Shown one piece after another: positions 24,301 to 32,115 of a stretch of DNA of 64,000 nt (positions within the stretch are counted from its first letter, which is position 1; each line of letters starts with the position of its first letter). The notes beneath the pieces were generated by a model. That model saw nothing but the letters and a program-made list of their open reading frames with translations. It was not told the origin of the DNA and made no database searches. This stretch comes from Bin87 sp965116785 (lineage in GTDB: Bacteria; Chloroflexota; Dehalococcoidia; Lucifugimonadales; UBA3495): positions 1,054,001 to 1,118,000 of the forward strand of contig OZ220731.1 in assembly GCA_965116785.1 (NCBI GenBank). Direction: 5' to 3'. Made by a program: the position numbers and the translations under genes.

Positions 24301-24500
24301 TCACTGATCGCATCGTCACCTATTATGACGGCCCGGACGACGTGGCTCGCGTGATGACCGTTCACGGTGACTACATCAAGCAGGAAACCCTGAGCGATGA
24401 GCTGCTGGCCCCGGTCCCGGATGACGCCGCCAAGTCGGAGACCGCCCAGATAGAAGGCATGGAAGTGACGCTTGGAGTGCGCCGCACCAACGGCGCATGA
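21396..24500 (+). CDS. ileS: Isoleucyl-tRNA synthetase, type 2 (eukaryote-like)
   Basis: 1034 residues. It charges tRNA-Ile with isoleucine. The class I ATP site is seen as PPTANGSPGIHHVLARVFKD (the HIGH-like element) and GRGRKMSKRLGN (KMSKS-like). GGWDTHGLPVELQIEQELG and DQTRGWFYSLHAL are typical of the IleRS2 group, whose members are usually insensitive to mupirocin; IleRS1 has DQHRGWF at that position. The editing domain lies between about 190 and 400, and a tRNA-binding anticodon domain follows the catalytic core. mutM starts six bases after the stop. Confidence 0.95.
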   Translation: MPAFDVVSSRVSFPDLDAEILDYWKERDVFRRSVDDRPDAPLFMMYEGPPTANGSPGIHHVLARVFKDVISRYRTMKGCRVIRKGGWDTHGLPVELQIEQELGISSKREIEEFGIAEFNRRCRDSVFRYVKEWEVMTDRIGYWVDMDDPYVTLENDYIETGWWILKQLWDRGLLYQDRRGAPHCPRCVSSLSSHEVALGYRENTPDPSTFVTFEATQWLDGSAPEIPSYFLAWTTTPWTLPGNTALAVSADADYSIVETTNGTGETIRLALATALLGVLHDDYTVTQEVKGSQLIGLSYRPLYDASEFGTPIRQFLSDGDGQISLEDVGAYSTRVVSADFVSMDDGSGIVHIAPAFGDEDLGLGREHQLAFVQPVDLQGVITGSYPFAGKFVKDADPEILADLEARGLLYHQGVYRHTYPFCWRCDTPLLYYAKTSWYIRTTAVKDQLVGNNSRINWYPEHIREGRFGEWLRNNVDWAISRERYWGTPIPIWQCDGCGEMDCVGGVEELSQRSGQELDDLDLHRPYVDDVKWSCASDACSGVFRRIPEVMDCWFDSGMMPLAQWHYPFENRDIETDGRLPADYICEAVDQTRGWFYSLHALSTLLKDDVAYRNVICLGLILDGRGRKMSKRLGNIVEPDSILDAHGADALRWYLFTASHPGEPRRFSDRLVQQTLRQVLLTLWNVYSFFTNYANIDEFEPSQIPEGWQPEAELDRWILAELNQLVQVVDDHLDNYNPTDAGRRIAEFIDVLSNWYVRRSRRRFWRSETDADKIGAYATLYRCLTTVARLMAPLAPFVSEQMYRNLELRYQPDAPDSVHLAAYPQADTSLIDRPIMEATRLAIRVSSMGRAARSKAGLKVRQPLAEVVVKTRSDAELVHLNQVRPQVLEELNIKELRPVDGAGDLYVQARDLAEDDGETVVSVAGYSAALDSGYMVAVDARITPELADEGMARELAHRIQNLRKNARFEITDRIVTYYDGPDDVARVMTVHGDYIKQETLSDELLAPVPDDAAKSETAQIEGMEVTLGVRRTNGA

Positions 24501-24506
24501 CCGGGT

Positions 24507-25319
24507 ATGCCGGAACTTCCCGAAGTCGAAAATACCCGGCAGTACCTGCTCCGCAGCGGTCTGGTGGGACGGCAATTCGGCGCGCCGGATATCACCTGGA
24601 ACAAAACGGTCCACGAACCTTCGGTAGGCGAGTTCATCGAAGGTGTTGCCGGGCGGCGCGCGATTGATCTGCTGCGTCGGGGCAAATATCTGGTAGCGCC
24701 GCTGGACGACGACCAGTTCCTGGTGATGCACCTGGGGATGACCGGCAGCCTGCGTATTCACGACGGCGGCCGTGAACCACCGCCCATGGTCCGACACACC
24801 TTCCCGCTGGACGACGGCCGGGAGATGCGGTTCATCGACCCGCGCAAGTTCGGCCACCTGTGGCTGCTACCCGACCCGGCCGGCGCCATGAAGAAGATGG
24901 GCGTCGAGCCCCTGGAGCCGGACTTCACGCCTGCCGTCCTGGGTGAACTTCTGTCCGGCCGCAAGGCGCCGATCAAGGCCATCCTGCTCGAACAGTCGGT
25001 GATTGCCGGGCTGGGCAACCTGTACGCAGATGAAGCGCTGTACCTGTCGGGTATTCATCCGGAACGTAAGGCGAGCGACCTGAGCGACCCCGACACCCAG
25101 TCGCTCCACGCCTCAATTGTCCGGGCGTTGTCGAATTCCGTGGCCGCCTACGCCGCGGCTCGCGACGCCGAATGGCCCGATCCGCCGGTGGCTCTCTCGC
25201 CGTGGTCAGTGCCCCGGTCGGCTGACGAGCCATGTCCGAAATGCGGGGGCACAGCGCAGATGGTGCGCGTGCGGGGACGCAGTTCGTGGCATTGCCCGCA
25301 ATGCCAGGCGGCAGGTTGA
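24507..25319 (+). CDS. mutM: Formamidopyrimidine-DNA glycosylase
   Basis: 270 residues. It removes oxidised purines from DNA and nicks the strand. The N-terminal catalytic proline is in PELPEVENTRQYL; DPRKFGHLWLL and GLGNLYADEALYLSGIHPER (helix-two-turn-helix region) are conserved. The C-terminal zinc finger is CPKCGG...CPQCQ. The initiator Met is directly followed by the proline, as required. Tight spacing after ileS suggests co-transcription. Confidence 0.93.
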   Translation: MPELPEVENTRQYLLRSGLVGRQFGAPDITWNKTVHEPSVGEFIEGVAGRRAIDLLRRGKYLVAPLDDDQFLVMHLGMTGSLRIHDGGREPPPMVRHTFPLDDGREMRFIDPRKFGHLWLLPDPAGAMKKMGVEPLEPDFTPAVLGELLSGRKAPIKAILLEQSVIAGLGNLYADEALYLSGIHPERKASDLSDPDTQSLHASIVRALSNSVAAYAAARDAEWPDPPVALSPWSVPRSADEPCPKCGGTAQMVRVRGRSSWHCPQCQAAG

Positions 25320-25450
25320 CGCCGGTTCACGTCATCGGGTTCCCCTGCTGCCGGCGCCGCCGAGATTGAATTCATCGGGGCGCGGCGCAACCGCCCGCGG
25401 CGGCAGCCATGTTTGTTGACGGCGTGGCAATCCCGCCCGTACACTGTGAT

Positions 25451-25481
25451 TTGCCAAGCGGATTTTGGCGCCGGGTATACT
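25451..25481 (+). promoter_or_regulatory. Possible promoter before the triple-fusion gene
   Basis: TTGCCA (25451-25456) and TATACT (25476-25481) with a longish 19-base spacer, about 60 bases upstream of the start at 25542, which has its own GGAGG ribosome site. The rest of the 25320-25541 gap shows nothing else. Confidence 0.4.
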
Positions 25482-25541
25482 GCCGGCTGTCCGCGTTGAT
25501 GGCGTAAAAGATACGGCGATCGTCGTTGGAGGCTTTTTATC

Positions 25542-27653
25542 ATGGCCGGTTACCGCAAGCATGAAGCGCAGGAATGGGCCTGGCAAACCTTGAAAGGGCA
25601 ATGGACCACGCTGGTCACGCCCTTTACACCGGACAACCAGGTGGACACCGAAGGTCTCCGCCGGAACATTCGCCACGTTCAGAGCCTGGGCGTGCGCGGC
25701 GGCGGTTGCACCTGGAACATGGGCGAGTTCTGGAGCCTGACCGAAGGCGAGCGGCGGCTGGTGATGGACACGGTTGCCGACGAAGCCGCGGGACACTGGC
25801 TGATCGGCGCTCACGTCACCGACACCTCTCTGCAGGAAAGCATTGCTCTGGCCCATCACGCTGAGCGCCGCGGCTTTGACCTGCTGATCATCGCCCCCTC
25901 GTACATGGTGACCAAGACCGAGGACCAGGTGGTCGATTTCGTGCGCCAGGTCGCCGAAAACACCGAGCTGGCGATGATGTTCTACAACTCGCCCCAGTTC
26001 GGTATCACCATCAGTCCCCAGGGACTGAAGCGTTTGTGCGCCATCCCCAACGTCGTCGGCGTCAAGGAAGCGAGCTTCAACCAGCAGATCTCAATCGAGG
26101 GCCACCTGCTGATCGGGCGCGACGCCATCATCAGCACACCTGACGAATGGATCTTCCACAAGGCAAAGGAGTTGGGATTCCACCAGCAGGTGATGTTCGC
26201 CAACACCTCCGACTGGCGGTTCGACACCCCGCGCCACAACTACTACACCCAGTTCATTGACCGCGCCACGAGTGGCGACCTTGATGTCGACTTCTACAAT
26301 CATTTCCTCAAAGACATCAAGGCGCTGTCGGACAAGTGGTGGGGCGGCACCATGAAAAAGACCGGCGGCGCGTTGCCCGTGTCCATGTGCAAAGCGTGGG
26401 GAGAGATGATGGGCATGGCCGGCGGCAGCGTCCGCGCCCCCTTGCACGACCTGACACACGATGAGAAGGCCGAGCTGTGGAGCGAGCTGGAGCCTTTGCT
26501 CCCTCGTGCGAATGCTCCGGCGGAACCTACGCGCGAAGTGATCCAGGGACGCGCCCACGCCCCCTGGCTCAACGGAAACGGCGCGCGTGACGGACGCAGC
26601 GGCCTTTCCGAGTCGGGGATGATGCTGCTGGTCAGCGCCCAGAACAAGGCGGAGGCCTTGGAAGCCGACCGCGGCGGCGCGGATATCATCGATCTGAAAA
26701 ACTTGCAAGAAGCGTTGGTGGGCTCTGCCCATCCCAGTCTGGTCCGTGAAGTGCGCGAGACCATCCCTCCGCATAAGCACGTCAGCGTCACTCTTGGCGT
26801 GGTTCCCAACCAGCCGGGCACCGTCGCCATGGCCGTGCACGCAGCGGCGATGATGGACGCCACTTCGGTAAAGGTCGGGTTCCAAGTCGCGGACTATGAT
26901 ATGGCGGTCGAGGTGCTCCGCGAGTCCCGCGCCGCCATCGGCAATGCCGAAACCAAGCTGATCGGCTCACTGTTCGCGGATAACCTGCTGTTTGAGGGCG
27001 GGCTGGACCCCCATCTCATGGTCAGGCTGGCAATCGACGGGGAGTGCGACGGTTTCCTGATCGACACCCTGACCAAGGACGGACGGAACCTCTTTGACTT
27101 CATGCCTGAGCCCGTATTGCGCGACATGGTCATGCATGCGAAACAGGAAGGTTTGAGCACCGCTCTCAGCGGTCACCTCAAGCTGGAAAACCTGGACGAA
27201 CTGGCGCGCATCAATCCCGATATCGTCGGCGTCCGCGGAGCCGTGTGCTCCAGCGGGGAGCGCGATCGGGCGGTGGCCTGGGAGGCCGTCGCTTACTTCA
27301 AGGAGCAGTTGGACCTGCGCAAGAGCGGCGTGATCGACGTACGCGCGCCGGCGGGAGCCGCGCCCGTCGGCAATGGCTACGGTAACGGCAGTGGCAATGG
27401 TAATGGCCACGGAACCGGCTGGACCGTGATCGACGGCCGCGGCAAGAACTGCGCCGGCGTCATTGCCGCTTTGAGCCGCCAGATGGAATACGACCGCACT
27501 TCGTTCATTGAGGCGATCCTCCACGACGCGTTGAACATCTACGACGTCGTCTACTGGGCAGAGCAAGCGGGGCATCGCCTTCTGACCCAGCGCAAGGAGA
27601 ACGATGGCACGCTGCGCGTGTTGATCGAGCCTTACGCCAACGGCGACCGCTAA
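25542..27653 (+). CDS. Three-domain fusion: DapA-like aldolase + MfnB-like synthase + TusA-like domain
   Basis: 703 residues in one uninterrupted frame. Residues ~15-330 are a DHDPS/NAL-type aldolase: LVTPFTPDNQVDTEGL, MFYNSP (Tyr ~148) and VVGVKEAS with Schiff-base K175. Residues ~360-600 match MfnB (4-HFC-P synthase, DUF556), which makes a furan phosphate from two glyceraldehyde-3-phosphates in methanofuran synthesis. The catalytic positions are kept: GADIIDLKN (D384, K386), ATSVKVGFQ and IDTLTKDGRNLFDFM. After a Gly/Asn linker (~608-625), residues ~627-700 resemble the sulfur carrier TusA: VIDGRGKNCAG (C637), then YDVVYWAEQAGHRLLTQRKE. The CPxP motif is reduced to CAGV. I know of no described enzyme with this layout. 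The reaction is unknown; a molybdenum hydroxylase operon follows. Confidence 0.75.
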   Translation: MAGYRKHEAQEWAWQTLKGQWTTLVTPFTPDNQVDTEGLRRNIRHVQSLGVRGGGCTWNMGEFWSLTEGERRLVMDTVADEAAGHWLIGAHVTDTSLQESIALAHHAERRGFDLLIIAPSYMVTKTEDQVVDFVRQVAENTELAMMFYNSPQFGITISPQGLKRLCAIPNVVGVKEASFNQQISIEGHLLIGRDAIISTPDEWIFHKAKELGFHQQVMFANTSDWRFDTPRHNYYTQFIDRATSGDLDVDFYNHFLKDIKALSDKWWGGTMKKTGGALPVSMCKAWGEMMGMAGGSVRAPLHDLTHDEKAELWSELEPLLPRANAPAEPTREVIQGRAHAPWLNGNGARDGRSGLSESGMMLLVSAQNKAEALEADRGGADIIDLKNLQEALVGSAHPSLVREVRETIPPHKHVSVTLGVVPNQPGTVAMAVHAAAMMDATSVKVGFQVADYDMAVEVLRESRAAIGNAETKLIGSLFADNLLFEGGLDPHLMVRLAIDGECDGFLIDTLTKDGRNLFDFMPEPVLRDMVMHAKQEGLSTALSGHLKLENLDELARINPDIVGVRGAVCSSGERDRAVAWEAVAYFKEQLDLRKSGVIDVRAPAGAAPVGNGYGNGSGNGNGHGTGWTVIDGRGKNCAGVIAALSRQMEYDRTSFIEAILHDALNIYDVVYWAEQAGHRLLTQRKENDGTLRVLIEPYANGDR

Positions 27654-27692
27654 TCTCCGGCCGGCCGGCGCGGGCCGAACGCGAATCTGCAA

Positions 27693-27728
27693 TTTGGGGC
27701 GGGAGTGATCCCGCCCCAAACGACTTTT
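27693..27728 (+). terminator. Terminator of the fusion gene
   Basis: A perfect 12-bp stem (27693-27704 with 27709-27720) with a GTGA loop, followed by CGACTTTTGT. It separates the fusion gene from the promoter of the next operon, so the two are probably transcribed separately. Confidence 0.85.
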
Positions 27729-27740
27729 GTTTCCGGTTCG

Positions 27741-27769
27741 TTGACCCGGTTTTCGGCCCGCCATATAAT
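27741..27769 (+). promoter_or_regulatory. Strong sigma70-type promoter of the molybdenum hydroxylase operon
   Basis: TTGACC (27741-27746), a 17-base spacer and a perfect TATAAT (27764-27769). This is the best promoter match in the window. Transcription would begin near 27776, about 70 bases before the chosen start codon. Confidence 0.75.
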
Positions 27770-27846
27770 CCCCGCAGACCGATGCTGAGCGGGGTTCAAT
27801 GCAGTTCGACTGCCCGCTCCAACGGCATCGGCGTTGGAGGGCTGAT

Positions 27847-28767
27847 ATGGCTCGTTTCGACTACCTGGAGCCGCACTCATTGGACGAGGCGCTCGGGATG
27901 TTGGAGAAGCACGGAAGCCGGGCGCGACTGGTGGCCGGCAGCACCGACTTCCTGGTCCGTTGGCGCACTGGCTCGTGGCGACCCGAGATTGTGGTCTGCA
28001 TGCAGCACGTCCCGGGGTTAGATGGCTTGAGTTTCAACGATGACGACGGGCTGACCATCGGCGCGATGGTGACGGTCCAGGACATCGAGCAGGATGCCAC
28101 GGTGCGGACGCGATATCCCGCGCTGGCCGCCGGCGCCGCCGCGTTCGCCGGCGTGCAGGTGCGCAATCTCGCCACCGTCGCTGGCAACGTGTGCAATGCC
28201 TCACCGGCGGGAGATACGCTGCCCGGCCTGCTAGCCTACGATGCCCAGTGCCGCATCGTCAGTTCCAATGGCGAGCGCTGGTTGCCGTTGACCGAGGTGT
28301 TCGTCGGGCCGGGTCAAACTGCCGTTGCCGCTGGCGAGATCATGACCGAGATCAGATTGCCAACCCCGCCGCCCAACTCGGGCGGACTGTACATCAAGCA
28401 CAGCCCGCGCGGTGCTATGGATATATCCGCTGTGGGCGCGGCCTCCGTTGTGAGTATCGGCTCCGATGGCACCTGCGCATCGGTCCGGATCGCGTTGGGC
28501 GCGGTCGCACCCACGCCCATGCGCGCCTCCGGAGCCGAGGGACGCCTGGTCGGACAACCTCCAAACGATGCCAACGTCGCGGAGGCGGCACGGATTGCCG
28601 CCCAGTCCAGTCGGCCCATAGCCGACGTGCGCAGCAGCGCGGAGTATCGCCGTGAAATTGCCCAGGTCCTCACCGAACGCACCCTGAGACATGCCGCGGC
28701 AACCGCGGTCGGCAGCGTACCCAATTTCGACGACATCCGACGCCTGGCAGTGCAAACCGCCTGGTAA
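27847..28767 (+). CDS. Molybdenum hydroxylase FAD-binding (medium) subunit
   Basis: 306 residues. The start at 27847 is set by GGAGG six bases upstream; an upstream ATG would add a leader without similarity. It matches CoxM/XdhB-type subunits: RLVAGSTDFLVRWR near the N-terminus and VQVRNLATVAGNVCNASPAG, the FAD-binding signature, then a CO-dehydrogenase-type C-terminal domain (RIALGAVAPTPMRA). It would carry electrons from the iron-sulfur subunit to an acceptor. Gene order (medium, small, large) is the classic one for the xanthine oxidase family. Confidence 0.9.
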   Translation: MARFDYLEPHSLDEALGMLEKHGSRARLVAGSTDFLVRWRTGSWRPEIVVCMQHVPGLDGLSFNDDDGLTIGAMVTVQDIEQDATVRTRYPALAAGAAAFAGVQVRNLATVAGNVCNASPAGDTLPGLLAYDAQCRIVSSNGERWLPLTEVFVGPGQTAVAAGEIMTEIRLPTPPPNSGGLYIKHSPRGAMDISAVGAASVVSIGSDGTCASVRIALGAVAPTPMRASGAEGRLVGQPPNDANVAEAARIAAQSSRPIADVRSSAEYRREIAQVLTERTLRHAAATAVGSVPNFDDIRRLAVQTAW

Positions 28768-28788
28768 CCGCTACGCGAGGTTGCTGAC

Positions 28789-29265
28789 ATGAAACACCCT
28801 CTCACTTTGAACATCAACGGCGAAAACCGCTTGATGCTGGTGGAACCCGACTATTCGCTGCTGGATTGCCTGCGCGACGACGCTCGGTTGACCGGAACCA
28901 AAAAGGGTTGTGATGAAGGGGACTGCGGAGCCTGCACCGTGTTGATGGACGGGAAACCGGTCACTTCATGCCTGGTGTTGGCCCACAGCGCCCATGATTC
29001 CGCCATTACGACCATCGAGGGGCTGGCCAGCGTCGATGGACTCAGCCCCGTGCAAAAAGGGTTTGTGGAGCACGGTGGCCTGCAGTGTGGGTTCTGCATC
29101 CCCGGACTGATCATGTCGGCCACGGGGTTCCTGCAGGAAAACCCTAACCCAACCGAGGAGGACGTGCGGTTTGCCATCGGCGGCAACCTGTGCCGGTGCA
29201 CGGGCTACGCGCGCGTGGTGGAGGCGGTCATGGCCGCCGCTCAGGAAATGAGGACAGCAAGCTAA
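28789..29265 (+). CDS. Molybdenum hydroxylase [2Fe-2S] (small) subunit
   Basis: 158 residues. The N-terminal plant-type ferredoxin cluster is CDEGDCGACTVLMDG with a later Cys (VTSC). The C-terminal helical domain holds the second [2Fe-2S] cluster: LQCGFCIPGLIMSATGFL and NLCRCTGYARVVEAV. All eight cluster cysteines are present. It passes electrons from the molybdenum site to the FAD subunit. Confidence 0.93.
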   Translation: MKHPLTLNINGENRLMLVEPDYSLLDCLRDDARLTGTKKGCDEGDCGACTVLMDGKPVTSCLVLAHSAHDSAITTIEGLASVDGLSPVQKGFVEHGGLQCGFCIPGLIMSATGFLQENPNPTEEDVRFAIGGNLCRCTGYARVVEAVMAAAQEMRTAS

Positions 29266-29299
29266 TCCTTACGCTCCAGCAACGATGGAGGCACATGCA

Positions 29300-31582
29300 A
29301 TGACAACGCAGTTCAAAGTTTTGGAGCGCAATCATCCTCGAGTCGATGCCTATGACAAGGTGACCGGGCGTGCCGCCTATGCTTCCGACGTGTATCTGCC
29401 GGGAACGTTGGCGTGCAAGCTATTGCCCAGCACTCGGAACCATGCCCGGATCGTTCGACTGGATACCAGCAAGGCGGAAGCCCTGCCCGGAGTGCGGTGC
29501 GTCATCACGGGTACCGATTTTCCGGATATCCGCTACGGCTCCGGCGCCTTGCGCGACCGGTACGTCATGCCCCGCGATGTCGTGAACTTCGTCGGCGAAC
29601 CGATCGCGGCGGTAGCTGCCGACGACGAAGCCACGGCGCAAGAAGCCATAGAATTGATCGAGGTTGAGTACGAGGACCTGCCAGCCGTGGTCAACCCATT
29701 GTCCGCCATTGGTTTGGACGCAGCCACGGTTCACCCGGAGCTGGAAGATTACGAGGGATACGGGTTCACGCTGGGGCACAACGTCAGCACGCTACTGGAC
29801 GCCGACCGGGGCGACGTCGACCAAGCCTTTGCGGATGCCGACGTCGTGGTGGAGGACGTGTATCGCTCCCAGGGCATCAACCAGGGGTTCCTGGAACCCA
29901 TGGCGTGCGTGGCCGATGTGGAACCCAACGGCCGGCTGGTGGTTTACGCTTCCACCCAGGGCCCCTATCAAATCCGGGCCGCGCTGGCGGGAGTCCTTGA
30001 AATCCCGGTGTCCCGTATCCGCGTGGTTCCCATGGAACTCGGCGGCGGTTTCGGAGCCAAGCTGCGGCTGGCGTTCGAGGCTTTCCCCGCCCTGCTTGCG
30101 ATGAAAACCGGGCGACCCGTGAAGTTGGTGAACACCCGCGAGGAAGTGTTCACCATGAACGGCCCGCGCCTCCCGGTGACCAACTACATCCGTTCCGGCG
30201 TCATGCACGACGGCACAATCGTGGCCCGCGAAGCCTACACGATCTTCGATGTGGGAGCATACCTTGGCGCTGGCCCCAACTCTGGCATCGGTCACGGCAT
30301 CGGGGCCTACAACGTGCCCAACTTTCGGCTGCGTTCCTACGGCGTGTACACCAACAAGATCTACGTCGGTTCGTACCGGGCTTCGGGCGTCGCTGACATG
30401 ACCTTCGCCGTGGAGTCGCACATGGATCGCATCGCCCATGAAATTGGGATGGATCCATACGATCTGCGGGTGAAAAACGCCCTGCGGGAAGGCGATGTCT
30501 CGGTGAGCGGCGCGGTGGTACCCACAAACGGCCTGATGGAAACGCTTGAGGCTATCAAAGAAAAGATCGACTGGCCGCGAGACCTGGAAGACGGCCACGG
30601 AGTGGGACTTGCGCTGTGCGAGTGGAGGAGTGGGAGCGGCCCATCCACCGCGTCGATCAGTGTCAACGACGACGGCACCGTGAGCTTGCTGACCGGCTCG
30701 GTGGACATTTCGGGCAGCGACACCTCCCTCGCCGCCATCGCCGCCGAGGCCCTGGGAATCCCCATGGACAAGGTGGTCGTCGCCAAGCGCGACACCGACC
30801 TGGCTCCATATACCGGGCAATCGGGCGGCAGCCGCATCGTTTACAGCCAGGGCACCGCGGTTCAGCGCGCGGCTGAAGACACGGTCCAGAAGCTCACCGC
30901 CCTGGCCGCCGAGCGATTGGGTGTTCCTGAGGACGCATTGGACTGCGAAGACGGCCGTGTTTACGTGATGGACAACGAGCCGCAGGGCCTGACCTTCACG
31001 CAACTGGCCGCCGCCAGCATCACGTCCCGTGGTGGCCCGATCATTGGCACTGCATCGCTGTCAAGCATGCCCTACACGCCCGTGTTCGCCGCCCAGGCCG
31101 CCGAAGTCAAGGTCGACCGTCAGACCGGCCAGGTCAAGGTGCTGCGTTACATCCAGGCCCAGGACGTCGGGACGGCGATCAATCCCATGGCCGTTGAGGG
31201 CCAGTTGGACGGGGGCGTCGTCCAGGGGATTGGCCGCGCCCTCACCGAAGACCAGCAGTTTGACCCGGAGACGGGCGCGGTTCGGAATCCGTCCTTTGCC
31301 TCCTATCTGATGCCGCTGGCCATCGACTTGCCAGAACTGGAAATCGTGCTGATCAACGTGCCGGCTCCCGACGGACCCTTCGGCGCCCGCGCTGTTGCGG
31401 AACCCCCGGGCTTTGGTCCGCCGGCCGCCATCGCCAACGCGGTCTACGACGCTGTTGGCGTGCGTGTCAAGGAACTGCCCCTGTCAGGCGAGCGCGTACT
31501 CGCCGCGTTGAACGGCCAGAATGCGGACATCGATTTCGACGTGGACGCTCTGCGTCGCGCGGAGGGCCTCGCCGCGGACTGA
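29300..31582 (+). CDS. Molybdenum hydroxylase large (molybdopterin) subunit, xanthine/aldehyde oxidase type
   Basis: 760 residues, the usual length. The start at 29300 has GGAGG eight bases upstream; the ATG at 29285 is part of that ribosome site. Molybdopterin-binding features are ELGGGFGAKLRLAFEAFPAL, SYRASGVADMTFAVESHMDR, VDISGSDTSL, TGQSGGSRIVYSQGTAV and the C-terminal AVAEPPGFGPPAAIANAVYD with the catalytic-type Glu. At the place where form I CO dehydrogenase has AYxCSFR this protein has GSYRASG, so it is an aldehyde/xanthine/heterocycle type hydroxylase, not a CO dehydrogenase. The substrate is unknown. Confidence 0.88.
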   Translation: MTTQFKVLERNHPRVDAYDKVTGRAAYASDVYLPGTLACKLLPSTRNHARIVRLDTSKAEALPGVRCVITGTDFPDIRYGSGALRDRYVMPRDVVNFVGEPIAAVAADDEATAQEAIELIEVEYEDLPAVVNPLSAIGLDAATVHPELEDYEGYGFTLGHNVSTLLDADRGDVDQAFADADVVVEDVYRSQGINQGFLEPMACVADVEPNGRLVVYASTQGPYQIRAALAGVLEIPVSRIRVVPMELGGGFGAKLRLAFEAFPALLAMKTGRPVKLVNTREEVFTMNGPRLPVTNYIRSGVMHDGTIVAREAYTIFDVGAYLGAGPNSGIGHGIGAYNVPNFRLRSYGVYTNKIYVGSYRASGVADMTFAVESHMDRIAHEIGMDPYDLRVKNALREGDVSVSGAVVPTNGLMETLEAIKEKIDWPRDLEDGHGVGLALCEWRSGSGPSTASISVNDDGTVSLLTGSVDISGSDTSLAAIAAEALGIPMDKVVVAKRDTDLAPYTGQSGGSRIVYSQGTAVQRAAEDTVQKLTALAAERLGVPEDALDCEDGRVYVMDNEPQGLTFTQLAAASITSRGGPIIGTASLSSMPYTPVFAAQAAEVKVDRQTGQVKVLRYIQAQDVGTAINPMAVEGQLDGGVVQGIGRALTEDQQFDPETGAVRNPSFASYLMPLAIDLPELEIVLINVPAPDGPFGARAVAEPPGFGPPAAIANAVYDAVGVRVKELPLSGERVLAALNGQNADIDFDVDALRRAEGLAAD

Positions 31583-31604
31583 CCCGGATCCCAAGCGCTA
31601 TTTG

Positions 31605-31638
31605 GCGAGGGCGGGCTTCGGCTCGCCCTCGCGGTTTT
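31605..31638 (+). terminator. Terminator of the molybdenum hydroxylase operon
   Basis: A stem GCGAGGGCG (31605-31613) with CGCCCTCGC (31624-31632), an inner GC-TTCG-GC cap, and a GGTTTT tail. Confidence 0.85.
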
Positions 31639-31643
31639 AGACG

Positions 31644-32063
31644 TCAGTCGGCCCGGCCGTAAACGTGCGACGGCGTCACCAGTATCGCGTACCGACGGTC
31701 GTCGAGCATTGCCTGGTCGTATTCCGGCCAGTTGGGATGCTCCTCACCGGCGGCGGTCCGGTAGACGTTGCGCAGGGTCTCGCGGTACTCGTCGACCGAA
31801 ACCTCGTCAACCCCCACCAGCCGGGCTTCTCCCTCCAGGACCAGGAAGTTTCGCCAATCTCCGGTGCCTACCAGGATTGTGCAGCGGGAGTTTCGCCGCA
31901 GGTTGCGAAGCTTGGCCCGGTCTGCGGTCGTCGTAAAGGCCACGCCGTCCCCGTACAACCCGCACGTCACGATGCTCATCTGTCCGGCGCCGCTCCTGCG
32001 GAAAGTGGTCAAGGCGCCGTTGTGGTTGGCCGACAAAAATTCGCGTTGGGCTTCGGTTAGCAT
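31644..32063 (-). CDS. PPOX-class F420-dependent enzyme
   Basis: 139 residues; AGGAG upstream of 32063. A small split-barrel flavin/F420-binding protein: LSANHNGALTTFRRSG, MSIVTCGLYGDGVAFTT, DRAKLRNLRRNSRCTILV and FLVLEGEARLV. This pattern is the TIGR03618 type that uses F420 rather than PLP. The C-terminal half (EYDQAMLDDRRYAILVTPSH) is also conserved. It probably reduces an organic substrate with F420H2; the substrate is unknown. It fits with the LLM enzymes as a hint that the organism makes F420. Confidence 0.8.
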   Translation of the reverse strand: MLTEAQREFLSANHNGALTTFRRSGAGQMSIVTCGLYGDGVAFTTTADRAKLRNLRRNSRCTILVGTGDWRNFLVLEGEARLVGVDEVSVDEYRETLRNVYRTAAGEEHPNWPEYDQAMLDDRRYAILVTPSHVYGRAD

Positions 32064-32115
32064 CGGTTGCTCCTTATCGATGGCGAGACACTTCAGGGCA
32101 AATGTTCAGGCACGA

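Noticed and set aside
27358..27417. Gly/Asn-rich stretch as a DNA microsatellite
   Set aside because: Codons vary and the frame is kept; it is a protein linker between two domains.
29792..31003. 403-codon minus-strand open frame
   Set aside because: Antisense to the molybdenum hydroxylase large subunit; composition of a shadow frame.
27847..31582. Form I CO dehydrogenase (coxMSL)
   Set aside because: Gene order fits, but the large subunit lacks the AYxCSFR active-site loop; it has GSYRASG instead.
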